Below are positions 1 to 6,043 of a stretch of 8,099 nucleotides of DNA, piece after piece. The stretch lies in the NCBI GenBank assembly GCA_031266315.1, contig JAISBG010000345.1, forward strand, positions 1 to 8,099. The letters are read 5' to 3'. The notes beneath the pieces are model-generated. The model made no database searches, had not been told where the DNA came from, and saw nothing but the letters and a program-made list of their open reading frames with translations. A program made the translations under genes and the position numbers. The stretch is from Planctomycetaceae bacterium (GTDB lineage Bacteria > Planctomycetota > Planctomycetia > Pirellulales > Thermoguttaceae). Within the stretch, counting starts at the first letter, position 1. Each line of letters opens with the position of its first letter.

Positions 1-70
1 CCCAAAAAAATATCACCCCCGCTTGTAAAAAAACACAATTGCTTTCAGGGCGAATTTATTAACGTGTCTT

Positions 71-143
71 AACCCGCCGCGTTGCGGCGGGTTGTTACGC
101 ATTGCCCTTGCAGGGCGGAGGAAAACTGGCAATTCTAGTGGGT
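71..143 (+). repeat. Family A palindromic repeat, copy 1 (REP-like, two hairpins)
   Basis: The element consists of two hairpins followed by a conserved tail. Hairpin 1 has a perfect 10-bp stem (71-80 with 84-93, AACCCGCCGC/GCGGCGGGTT) and a GTT loop. After the linker TTGTTACGCATT comes hairpin 2, GCCCT-TGC-AGGGC (104-116). The tail GGAGGAAAACTGGCAATTCT then resembles the tail of the copy at 3827-3900. Relative to that copy, stem 1 carries a compensatory G-C to A-T change, so the pairing itself appears to be conserved. It lies beyond the 3' end of the rhamnosidase gene. I infer a genome-wide REP/BIME-like family; no transposase for it is visible here. Confidence 0.85.
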
Positions 144-186
144 TGACGTATGTTTGACCTACGGTGCGTAACATGACTTTAGGTGT

Positions 187-260
187 TGAACACGAAAGGC
201 ACAAAAGACACGAAAAAGGATAAGAACCATATTTTGTGTTTTTCATGCCTTCCGTGTTCA
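187..260 (-). repeat. Long imperfect inverted repeat downstream of the rhamnosidase; possible terminator
   Basis: Arms 187-216 and 231-260 match at 24 of 30 positions around a 14-nt loop. The outer part is strongest: TGAACACGAAAGGCA (187-201) pairs with 246-260 with one mismatch. It begins 17 nt past the rhamnosidase stop, so the transcript could fold into a long hairpin there. There is no clean U-tract, so intrinsic termination is only a possibility; RNA 3'-end protection or a repeat unit fits equally well. ACACGAAA occurs twice in the left arm (190-197 and 208-215), and related strings recur at about 5128-5153 and 6202-6220, so this may be another dispersed repeat type. Confidence 0.5.
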
Positions 261-276
261 ATTATTACGAAGCAAT

Positions 277-3200
277 TTACCGTCCCAACGTCAAATCGAA
301 AACGTGTTTTCCGGACGGGACATTTTTTAATGTTTTACCATCGGGAAGGGAAACGGTGGCGGTACTTCCGGGCGGGATTTCAATTTCCCAATGGAAATTG
401 TTGGCACTTTTTTTCCACCGGCTTTTTATCAATCCGCGAACCGAATTATATTCGGCGTTGACAAATTTCAAATCGCCAAGCGGTAACGGCTTCATAATAA
501 TATGTTCAAAACCCGGAAATTCAGGATCAGCCTTGATGCCTGCCAGATATTCGTAATACCAAATCACCAAATCGCCAATCAACATCACATGATTACCGCT
601 GTTCATTGCCGGATCAGCAGTGTTTCCGTTCCAGAGTTCCCAGATTGTTGTTGCGCCTTGTTCAATCATGTAACCCCAACTCGGATAATCCGTGTTTGTT
701 GTGAATTTGTACGAAATATCCGCATGTCCGAAATCGCTCAGAACACGATTCAACCATTGTCCGCCAATCAATCCCGTTCCGATATGATTGTTCGTAACCT
801 TTTCGATGTTGGTTATCAACGTTTCAAAAACCTTATCACGCAATTCGTCCGGCACAATACCAAACCGTAACGGCAAAACACAAGATGTTTGCGTTCCGTT
901 ATCATATTTTGCGGTTTCGGTATTCAGAAACTTATTGTTGAACGCTTTCCGCATTTCGGTTGCTTTCTGTACAAATTCCGCCGCTTCGGAATCGTTGCCA
1001 AGCATTTTAGCGTATTTCGCCAGCAAATCGAGATTGTGAATGTAATACGAAGTTGCCAAAATTGCTTTCGATGTTTTTCGTGCAGGGTCTTGCGAGTGAA
1101 TCAACTCCGGTTTTTCCGGCGGAACACACCAATCACCGTAATTGTCCTTGTCGATAATTCCGTCTTTCACAAACTGACCAAGATGTCCAATCAACCAGCG
1201 TTTCATTGCTTCGTAATGTCTTTCGATCGGTCGCCGGTCGCCGTACATTGTGTAAATACTGTCGGGAATAATCGTAAAAGCACTGGGCCACGTTACATTA
1301 GAACCGTACAAGGGCCAGAAATTCGGGCAAACATCGGATAAATTCCCGTCGTCCCGTTGCGAATCTTCAATATCAATAAGCCATTTTGAATAAAGCGTTA
1401 TATTATCGAACAAAAACATTTCGCCTTTTGATTCGGCAGCACGATCACCTTGCCAACCCTGACGTTCATCGCGTTGCGGACAATCCGTCGGAATACTCAG
1501 ATAATTGCCCTGCGTGCCGCGAATAACATTACGGAAAATCGCGTTAATTGTTGCGTTGTTCGTTTCAAATGTTCCAACTTTCGGTAAATCCGTGTTGATT
1601 ACTCTTGCCGTCAATGTTTTTTCGTCCGGTTTGATATTATCAGGCAATCCCGTCAATTCCGCATAACGAAAACCATGATACGTAAATGTCGGAGTGAAAC
1701 CTTTATCTCCGTCACCGGAAGCAATGTAAATATCACGGCATTGTGCGCCGCGTAAATTCGCAACGTAAAGCATTCCGTCCGGCAAAAGCGTTTCCGCGTG
1801 ACGAATTTTCAACTCCGTACCTTCCGCCGCCAAACCTAAGTTTGCCTGAAGTTGTAATCGGCAGTTTCCGACCAGATTAACTCCAAAGTCGAAAATCCAA
1901 ACACCGGCTTTAACTTCTTTAACAGACACCGGCGCAATTTCCTCAACAACCCGCATCGGCAGCATCATTTGTGCAACAAGTTTCCCCTTCGGAGCGTCCA
2001 CAATTTGAGCGTTTTCTTCAAGCAGAATATTTTTTTTTCGCGCATCGTAAATTTCGCCATCGTAATCATTGTTCTCCCGAATCGGACCATTGGTCGAAAG
2101 ATACCAATTCTCGTCGCTGACAACCATTTGCGTTGAACCGTCGGCGTACTGAATTTCGAGTTGGAACAATAATTTCGGATAACCGAAAGTTCGCGTTGTT
2201 GTCGGATCAGTTGTTCGCGGAGCGTAAAACCGACCATTACCAAGTTTAACAATAATACTATTGATACTATCATTGATACGAGGATTAATGGCTTCAGGAG
2301 TATTGTCATATTTTAACGTTGCCGGATCAATATCGTAGGTTACATAAGGAACACGTTTATCGTAATCGGTCAATACCGGATCAAGAACATGATCACCAAC
2401 TGGTTTACCGTTCACAAGGAGTTCATAATAACCAAGACCGGAAATATACGCTGTTGCGCGAATCGGTTTGTCTTTAACCATAAAGAATAGGAATAAATTC
2501 CTTGCCGGCGGACTCGGACGTTCTGTATTGAAACTGATATTGCCCCAAGGACCTGCGCCGAAATCGGCAATTTTCGCGGAGTTTTTCCACGCGGAATCGT
2601 CAAACTCCAACATTTCACCGCCTTCAACCGAACCGTCAACCGCTTTCCATGTTGTATCGGTTTTGAGAAAAAGTTCGGCACCGCTTTTGTACTGAATCCG
2701 TAACACACCAATCAATCCGGCGGGATTCGGCGCTTCGCCCTGATTGGCAACATCAACCGCAAGAACATTCTTGCCCTGTTTCAACAATCCGGTAACATCA
2801 AAAAGTTTTGCCGTCTTGAAATTGGAACCGGTTCCAACCTCTTTGCCGTTAAGATACGCCGTAAAACCGTTGTCGGCAGTGAGAGCGAGTTCCGCTTTGC
2901 CGACTTCTTGCAACTCAACTAAGTCAAATATTTTGCGAAACATCGCGTGTTCGGGCGGAGCGTTTAAACCGTTTTCGTTTGTCCAAATCCATACGGCACT
3001 GTCCAATAATAATTTTGAAGGATCATTTTCGTTCTCTTTTTCTTCCAGCGAAACTTTATCAAGACCAATCCATTTCGCTTGCCATTTTTCCGGTTCAAAA
3101 ATTCCGGTGCTGAATGCGGCGACAACCGGAAGCGACGGTTGGTTCTGTTTATCCCAAACGGTCAATGTCCATGTGTATTCTGATTTCGGTAACAACGGCT

Positions 3201-3558
3201 TACCGGCATATTCGACCAGTACAGCATTTTTTGCAACTTTGCCGGAATCCCAAACGGTTTCGGCTGGTTTTGAGAGTTTTAAGTGTATGGGCGTTGTCCG
3301 TTCCGTCCGATAAACGGTAATTTTGTACGCGGATTGCGTCTGATCACTTTCGTCCGATTTCAATTTCCACAAGAAACGCGGATTGAGTTCATCAATTCCT
3401 TTGGGCTCCGTCAAAAATTCCAACCGCAAATCATACGGCTCAACAACTCCGGCAGCAACCGAACTCGACGTTTCCAATTCCTCTTCATTTTCCTGAGCAA
3501 TACAAACCGTCAACAACAGAATAAACACAAAACAAAAAGTCAATAACCGATTTAACAT
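277..3558 (-). CDS. Secreted alpha-L-rhamnosidase, glycoside hydrolase family 78
   Basis: This enzyme should hydrolyse terminal alpha-L-rhamnosides in plant or algal glycans by an inverting mechanism, outside the cytoplasm. The protein has 1093 residues, normal for large GH78 members. Residues 1-21 form a signal peptide (MLNR, hydrophobic core, CIA|Q); the cysteine is not in a canonical lipobox. Residues about 41-165 resemble the fibronectin-like N-terminal rhamnosidase domain, ending AKWIG. Residues about 185-345 look like an inserted galactose-binding-like beta-sandwich (LTADNGFTAYLNGKEVG). Residues about 350-650 match the Bac_rhamnosid_N and CBM67-like modules (SGLGYYELLVNGKPVGD). Residues about 660-1000 form the (alpha/alpha)6 catalytic barrel, and 1005-1093 the C-terminal beta domain. 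By family analogy the general acid is E698 in DCPQRDER and the base E974 in GATTIWELWNG. The start is supported by AAGGAA (plus strand 3565-3570) 6 nt upstream. A promoter is proposed at 3625-3652. The exact substrate cannot be read from sequence. Confidence 0.95.
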   Translation of the reverse strand: MLNRLLTFCFVFILLLTVCIAQENEEELETSSSVAAGVVEPYDLRLEFLTEPKGIDELNPRFLWKLKSDESDQTQSAYKITVYRTERTTPIHLKLSKPAETVWDSGKVAKNAVLVEYAGKPLLPKSEYTWTLTVWDKQNQPSLPVVAAFSTGIFEPEKWQAKWIGLDKVSLEEKENENDPSKLLLDSAVWIWTNENGLNAPPEHAMFRKIFDLVELQEVGKAELALTADNGFTAYLNGKEVGTGSNFKTAKLFDVTGLLKQGKNVLAVDVANQGEAPNPAGLIGVLRIQYKSGAELFLKTDTTWKAVDGSVEGGEMLEFDDSAWKNSAKIADFGAGPWGNISFNTERPSPPARNLFLFFMVKDKPIRATAYISGLGYYELLVNGKPVGDHVLDPVLTDYDKRVPYVTYDIDPATLKYDNTPEAINPRINDSINSIIVKLGNGRFYAPRTTDPTTTRTFGYPKLLFQLEIQYADGSTQMVVSDENWYLSTNGPIRENNDYDGEIYDARKKNILLEENAQIVDAPKGKLVAQMMLPMRVVEEIAPVSVKEVKAGVWIFDFGVNLVGNCRLQLQANLGLAAEGTELKIRHAETLLPDGMLYVANLRGAQCRDIYIASGDGDKGFTPTFTYHGFRYAELTGLPDNIKPDEKTLTARVINTDLPKVGTFETNNATINAIFRNVIRGTQGNYLSIPTDCPQRDERQGWQGDRAAESKGEMFLFDNITLYSKWLIDIEDSQRDDGNLSDVCPNFWPLYGSNVTWPSAFTIIPDSIYTMYGDRRPIERHYEAMKRWLIGHLGQFVKDGIIDKDNYGDWCVPPEKPELIHSQDPARKTSKAILATSYYIHNLDLLAKYAKMLGNDSEAAEFVQKATEMRKAFNNKFLNTETAKYDNGTQTSCVLPLRFGIVPDELRDKVFETLITNIEKVTNNHIGTGLIGGQWLNRVLSDFGHADISYKFTTNTDYPSWGYMIEQGATTIWELWNGNTADPAMNSGNHVMLIGDLVIWYYEYLAGIKADPEFPGFEHIIMKPLPLGDLKFVNAEYNSVRGLIKSRWKKSANNFHWEIEIPPGSTATVSLPDGKTLKNVPSGKHVFDLTLGR

Positions 3559-3601
3559 AACAGTTTCCTTGTTTGTTGAATTTTAATCATCTCTCAAAAA
3601 A

Positions 3602-3652
3602 GTACAAAATGTACAACGGAAATCATTGTATCATTTTGAAAAGACAAATCAA
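3602..3652 (-). promoter_or_regulatory. Candidate promoter and operator of the rhamnosidase gene
   Basis: Read on the minus strand, TTGATT (3647-3652) and TACAAT (3625-3630) are separated by 16 nt, matching sigma70-type -35 and -10 boxes at 4/6 and 5/6 positions. Transcription would begin near 3618, about 60 nt before the start codon. Just downstream, at roughly +4 to +16, lies the perfect dyad GTACA-aaa-TGTAC (3602-3614), well placed for a repressor that blocks initiation or elongation. The boxes and dyad are seen in the sequence; their function is inferred, and planctomycete-like promoters are poorly characterised. Confidence 0.4.
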
Positions 3653-3670
3653 CGGCGGATTTGGGGGCGG

Positions 3671-3739
3671 CAGGATTGCAAGTTTTTCCTCCGCCCCTTT
3701 AGGGGCATTGTATAACAACCCACCGCAACGCGGTGGGTT
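3671..3739 (-). repeat. Family A palindromic repeat, copy 2 (inverted)
   Basis: This is a full family A unit on the minus strand. Hairpin 1 has a perfect 10-bp stem (3717-3726 with 3730-3739, AACCCACCGC/GCGGTGGGTT). Hairpin 2 is GCCCCT-TT-AGGGGC (3693-3706). The tail (3671-3690) reads, reversed, as AAAAACTTGCAATCCTG. Hairpin 2 differs from the GCCCT/AGGGC version of the other copies by a paired change, which keeps the stem. The unit lies upstream of the rhamnosidase promoter and opposes copy 3. Confidence 0.85.
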
Positions 3740-3756
3740 AAAGTTCTCATAAATTT

Positions 3757-3805
3757 CGCCCTGCAAGGGCAATGCCAATCCGCTTTGCATTGCCCTTGCA
3801 GGGCG
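3757..3805. repeat. 19-bp perfect inverted pair of family A hairpin-2 modules
   Basis: CGCCCTGCAAGGGCAATGC (3757-3775) is exactly the reverse complement of 3787-3805, with an 11-nt spacer. Each arm also contains the short GCCCT/AGGGC palindrome, so the DNA can fold either as one 19-bp hairpin or as two small ones. It is flanked by full family A units in opposite orientations, giving a compound BIME-like cluster between the divergent rhamnosidase and proC genes. Confidence 0.85.
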
Positions 3806-3826
3806 ATTGTTCGGGAGAGACTGTTC

Positions 3827-3900
3827 CCCACCGCGTTGCGGTGGGTTGTTACGCATTGCCCTTGCAGGGCGGAAGAAAACTTGCAATCCTACTGTTTGGG
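3827..3900 (+). repeat. Family A palindromic repeat, copy 3
   Basis: Same order as copy 1: hairpin 1 CCCACCGC-GTT-GCGGTGGG (3827-3845), linker TTGTTACGCATT, hairpin 2 GCCCT-TGC-AGGGC (3858-3870), then a tail ending TTGCAATCCTACTG. The region from 3846 to 3872 is identical to copy 1. It lies about 90-160 nt upstream of proC. Confidence 0.85.
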
Positions 3901-3990
3901 GGTCGCTTGTTAGTTTGTGAAAATCAGGTACATTATGTTGCAGAGTTGTTTGAAAATTATTTGATTTTTAACTTTATTCTTTCAATTATC

Positions 3991-4830
3991 ATGGATACAA
4001 AAATCGGATTTATCGGAACCGGTCACATGGCAAGAGCATTGTCACGCGGTTTTATTAAAACAAAAACAATTCTTCCGGAAAAACTTTTCGGTTATGATGT
4101 TCGATTGGAAGCGGCGCGAAAGTTCGCGGAACAAACGGGCGGAACGGCGGTTACCACAGTTAAGGACTTGGTTGCCGGTTCGGATGTTGTTTTTCTTTCG
4201 GTCAAACCGCAACAAATGGGTGAAGTCCTTCATAATCTTGCTTCGCTTCGGGCGCATGGCTATAACCCGTTGTGGATTACAATTGCCGCCGGAATCCAAC
4301 TTAAAACGTACTTAAAAGATCTCGGAACGAGTGCGCGGTTGGTACGTGTTATGCCCAACACACCTTGCTTAGTTGGTGAAGGCGTTTGCGGGTTCTGTCT
4401 TTCCGACGGCGCAAAAAAAGACGACGCGGAATTGGCGCTTGATCTTCTCTCAACGGTTGGGCTTGCCATTCCGTTCCCGGAACGCCAACTCGATGCGGTT
4501 GCCGGACTTTCCGGTAGCGGTCCGGCTTACGTTTACATGATGATTGACGCAATGGCTGACGGCGGCGTCAAAATGGGGTTGCCGCGTGAACAATCGTTAT
4601 TGTTGGCAGCGCAAACAGTTCTCGGTGCCGCTAAAGTCGTTTTGCAAACAAACGAACACCCCGGAGTTCTCAAAGATAAAGTTTGCAGTCCGCGAGGAAC
4701 AACAATCAGCGGTGTCCATTCCCTGGAACGCGACGGTTTCCGTGCCTCTGTTACCAACGCTGTTGAAGCCGCCACGTTGCGGTCTCGCGAAATGGGACTG
4801 GAAAACGATGACCCAAACAAAATCAAATAA
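3991..4830 (+). CDS. proC: Pyrroline-5-carboxylate reductase
   Basis: ProC catalyses the last step of proline synthesis in the cytoplasm, reducing L-delta1-pyrroline-5-carboxylate to L-proline with NAD(P)H. The protein has 279 residues, close to the usual 265-280. The N-terminus MDTKIGFIGTGHMARAL carries the Rossmann nucleotide-binding loop GxGxxA. FLSVKPQ and RVMPNTPCLVGEG are typical of the family. The C-terminal dimerisation and active-site region shows SGSGPAYVYMMIDAMADGGV and the P5CR signature around CSPRGTTISGVHSLE. The ATG at 3991 is chosen because it places the GFIGTG motif where the family has it. The open frame extends upstream to 3772, but that part only translates palindromic repeats. 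No Shine-Dalgarno sequence precedes the ATG. A weak TTGAAA-17-TTTATT promoter match lies at 3950-3978. It is divergent from the rhamnosidase and has no operon partner. Confidence 0.96.
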   Translation: MDTKIGFIGTGHMARALSRGFIKTKTILPEKLFGYDVRLEAARKFAEQTGGTAVTTVKDLVAGSDVVFLSVKPQQMGEVLHNLASLRAHGYNPLWITIAAGIQLKTYLKDLGTSARLVRVMPNTPCLVGEGVCGFCLSDGAKKDDAELALDLLSTVGLAIPFPERQLDAVAGLSGSGPAYVYMMIDAMADGGVKMGLPREQSLLLAAQTVLGAAKVVLQTNEHPGVLKDKVCSPRGTTISGVHSLERDGFRASVTNAVEAATLRSREMGLENDDPNKIK

Positions 4831-4862
4831 AATATCAGTTCAAAGGTAATTTCTGAATATTT

Positions 4863-4893
4863 TTTTGACATGATTAACAAGATTTACAGGATT
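4863..4893. repeat. Possible dispersed intergenic repeat after proC
   Basis: The stretch TTTGACATGATTAACAAGAT plus ttacaggatt resembles, from memory, the gattaacaggatt-type intergenic repeats found in many bacterial genomes. There is only one copy here, so it is recorded on recollection rather than internal evidence. No convincing terminator hairpin follows proC in this stretch. Confidence 0.25.
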
Positions 4894-4898
4894 TTATA

Positions 4899-5210
4899 AA
4901 ATTTTCTGATTCTACCGGATTAGGTGTTTCCCACCGGAATCGTAAAATTAAAGGTCAGCTATCATAAGGTGGGCAACCTTTTGCTATTTGCTAAAAGGTT
5001 GCGTCGGCGTACTCGCCGACAGTGAATTAGATGAACGACGGCAAATGATGTTGCCTTCCGTTTTGGAATCAATGCAGAGTCAATCGGCACGACCCTTCAG
5101 CGAAGTTTTTAATAAATAGCCCACCTCTTTCCGTGAATTTTCGTGTGTTTCCTGTTTAAAGCGAACTTGTCAATGCTTGGACACCTAATACGGTAGAATC
5201 AGGAAAATTT
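4899..5210. mobile_element. MITE-like unit with ~29-bp terminal inverted repeats enclosing family B copy 1
   Basis: The left arm 4899-4927 (core CTGATTCTACCGGATTAGGT) is matched in reverse complement by 5181-5210, with one mismatch and one 1-nt indel over about 29 positions. The 312-bp unit has no open reading frame of note, and its centre is the structured family B repeat (4951-5125). Non-coding DNA bounded by long inverted repeats fits a miniature inverted-repeat transposable element. I see no convincing target-site duplication and no transposase. The alternative is a large cruciform or transcript hairpin. Confidence 0.5.
4951..5125 (+). repeat. Family B structured repeat, copy 1
   Basis: Aligned with copy 2 (6044-6201), the order is as follows. 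An AAGG..CAG..ATCATAA lead-in is followed by outer arm GGTGGGC (4968-4974, closing with GCCCACC at 5119-5125). Hairpin 1 is GCAACCTTTT/AAAAGGTTGC (4973-5002) and hairpin 2 is GTCGGCG-TACT-CGCCGAC (5003-5020). The core at 5021-5052 is 30/32 identical to copy 2. Hairpin 3 (5058-5087) is weak in this copy. Block 5068-5105 is 31/38 identical and contains invariant CCCTTCAGCGAAG. Between copies, stem 1 shows two compensatory pair changes and stem 2 gains or loses a whole base pair. This pattern suggests conserved secondary structure, in DNA or RNA. The family is not one I recognise. Confidence 0.8.
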
Positions 5211-5260
5211 CACGAATAATCACATTATTTTTTATTTTTCGATGTCGCAAAATCGGAAAA

Positions 5261-5305
5261 TTGACCATAAATTAACCATTCGATTTTGATCTCATGGATG
5301 AGATC
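5261..5305 (+). promoter_or_regulatory. Candidate promoter and operator of the unknown gene
   Basis: The perfect dyad GATCTCAT-GG-ATGAGATC (5288-5305) lies about 110 nt upstream of the start codon at 5416. A possible -35 box TTGACC (5261-5266) and a weak -10 TTTGAT (5285-5290, 18-nt spacing) would place the dyad over the -10 region, as a repressor site. A second palindrome, CAGACGTCTG (5374-5383), lies in the putative leader. The dyads are seen; the promoter assignment is weak. Confidence 0.3.
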
Positions 5306-5403
5306 GTCGGGAACAAGTTTTTATTATTCTTATTAATAGTAATAGTCATGAGTTTCCGGCTTCATTGGAACCGCAGACGTCTGTGTTTCGACGCGGCAAA
5401 ATA

Positions 5404-5410
5404 GGGAGGA
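5404..5410 (+). promoter_or_regulatory. Shine-Dalgarno site of the unknown gene
   Basis: GGGAGGA lies 5 nt before the ATG at 5416. It is the strongest ribosome-binding site in the window and decides the start over an in-frame TTG at 5365. proC and the symporter lack such a site. Confidence 0.8.
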
Positions 5411-5415
5411 TAATA

Positions 5416-5976
5416 ATGAATCATCTCACCAAAAGGAATGCCCGGATTCAAAGCCCGGACTACATCATTTATGAAATCGGCGGCATAAGTCGTGATGAAA
5501 TAGAAAAACTCTGGGGTTCGCGATGGGCTCAAAAATGTATTCGCGATGTCGCCGAAGATGTTGCAATTGCCCGTTTTTCTCCGTTTCCACGAGCAAAATC
5601 ACAAGAGTTTTGTCCGCCACAACTCTGTTTTGAAAATAAACCCGAAAATAAATTCGGCAATAAGACCAAAAATAAAACGGCAACTCTTACCGTAAGTCCG
5701 TGGATAGATGTAAACCCCACCATTCTTTACGGTACACCACTTCAGGATTTCAATTCCTGGACTGTTTCTTTGCATGTTAAACGCGGATGCCGTTTGTTCG
5801 GTTTTATTCCGGTGGATTACTGCTTTAAAATAGTTGTTTTACAGGAAGATGCTCTCGAACTTGTACGGCTGTTTTATGATCACGGTGTGGAAGAATTGGT
5901 CGCCAAAGCAAAAATTTGGCGCGAACAAATTAATGAACGCTACCGCTATCGACTTGTCGGTGCCTTCTTCCTATAA
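5416..5976 (+). CDS. Unrecognised 186-residue protein
   Basis: I do not recognise this protein and assign no function. The strong GGGAGGA site fixes the start; 17 further in-frame codons back to TTG 5365 are probably leader. There is no signal peptide or membrane segment, so a cytoplasmic protein is likely. Residues 1-60 look mixed helical (SRDEIEKLWGSRWAQKCIRD). Residues 73-88 form a polar linker of four tetrapeptides (ENKP ENKF GNKT KNKT). Residues 89-145 look beta-rich (SWTVSLHVKRGCRLFGFIPV). Residues 143-175 look like a charged helix, and the end is hydrophobic (YRLVGAFFL). Four cysteines (C41, C66, C71, C125) plus C136 show no metal-binding spacing that I trust. The codon use resembles its neighbours. 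The gene stands alone, 585 bp after proC and 476 bp before the symporter, between two same-orientation family B repeats. A two-domain protein joined by the linker is inferred. Confidence 0.75.
   Translation: MNHLTKRNARIQSPDYIIYEIGGISRDEIEKLWGSRWAQKCIRDVAEDVAIARFSPFPRAKSQEFCPPQLCFENKPENKFGNKTKNKTATLTVSPWIDVNPTILYGTPLQDFNSWTVSLHVKRGCRLFGFIPVDYCFKIVVLQEDALELVRLFYDHGVEELVAKAKIWREQINERYRYRLVGAFFL
5632..5679 (+). repeat. In-frame 12-nt tandem repeat (four units)
   Basis: Four consecutive 12-nt units, each with an AATAA core (GAAAATAAACCC, GAAAATAAATTC, GGCAATAAGACC, AAAAATAAAACG), encode xNKx tetrapeptides at residues 73-88. The units are diverged, pointing to old slippage that produced a flexible Lys/Asn linker. 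Copy number could vary between strains. Confidence 0.6.
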
Positions 5977-6043
5977 TAAATTTAGAATCGTCCTCCTAAA
6001 AAATCAATAATTATATCAGTGGAATTTTTATTAAAAATTTGTG

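Noticed and set aside
13..261. Minus-strand open frame of 82 codons
   Set aside because: It lies across family A copy 1 and the 187-260 inverted repeat; its composition is that of translated repeats, with no ribosome-binding site or family motif.
889..1341. Plus-strand frames antisense to the rhamnosidase, such as 889-1341 and 2744-3313
   Set aside because: They are shadows of a clearly identified gene with no motifs of their own.
3623..3886. Minus-strand open frame of 87 codons (and the nested frame at 3649-3831)
   Set aside because: It is entirely within the palindromic repeat cluster and shares its peptide string with the frame at 13-261 because of the DNA repeat.
3671..3900. CRISPR array
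   Set aside because: The units are palindromic, differently oriented and irregularly spaced, with no uniform spacers and no cas genes.
3772..3990. N-terminal extension of proC from 3772
   Set aside because: The extra 73 codons translate repeats, and the Rossmann motif belongs at the N-terminus, as with the ATG at 3991.
4889..5222. Target-site duplication flanking the inverted-repeat unit
   Set aside because: The bases outside the arms (…attttata and cacgaata…) do not form a convincing direct repeat.
5365..5415. TTG start for the unknown gene
   Set aside because: ATG 5416 has a strong GGGAGGA site at ideal spacing; the TTG has none.
6023..6039. AATTTTT-att-AAAAATT as a terminator for the unknown gene
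   Set aside because: The stem is purely A/T and weak, about 50 nt past the stop, so I could not separate it from general AT-richness.
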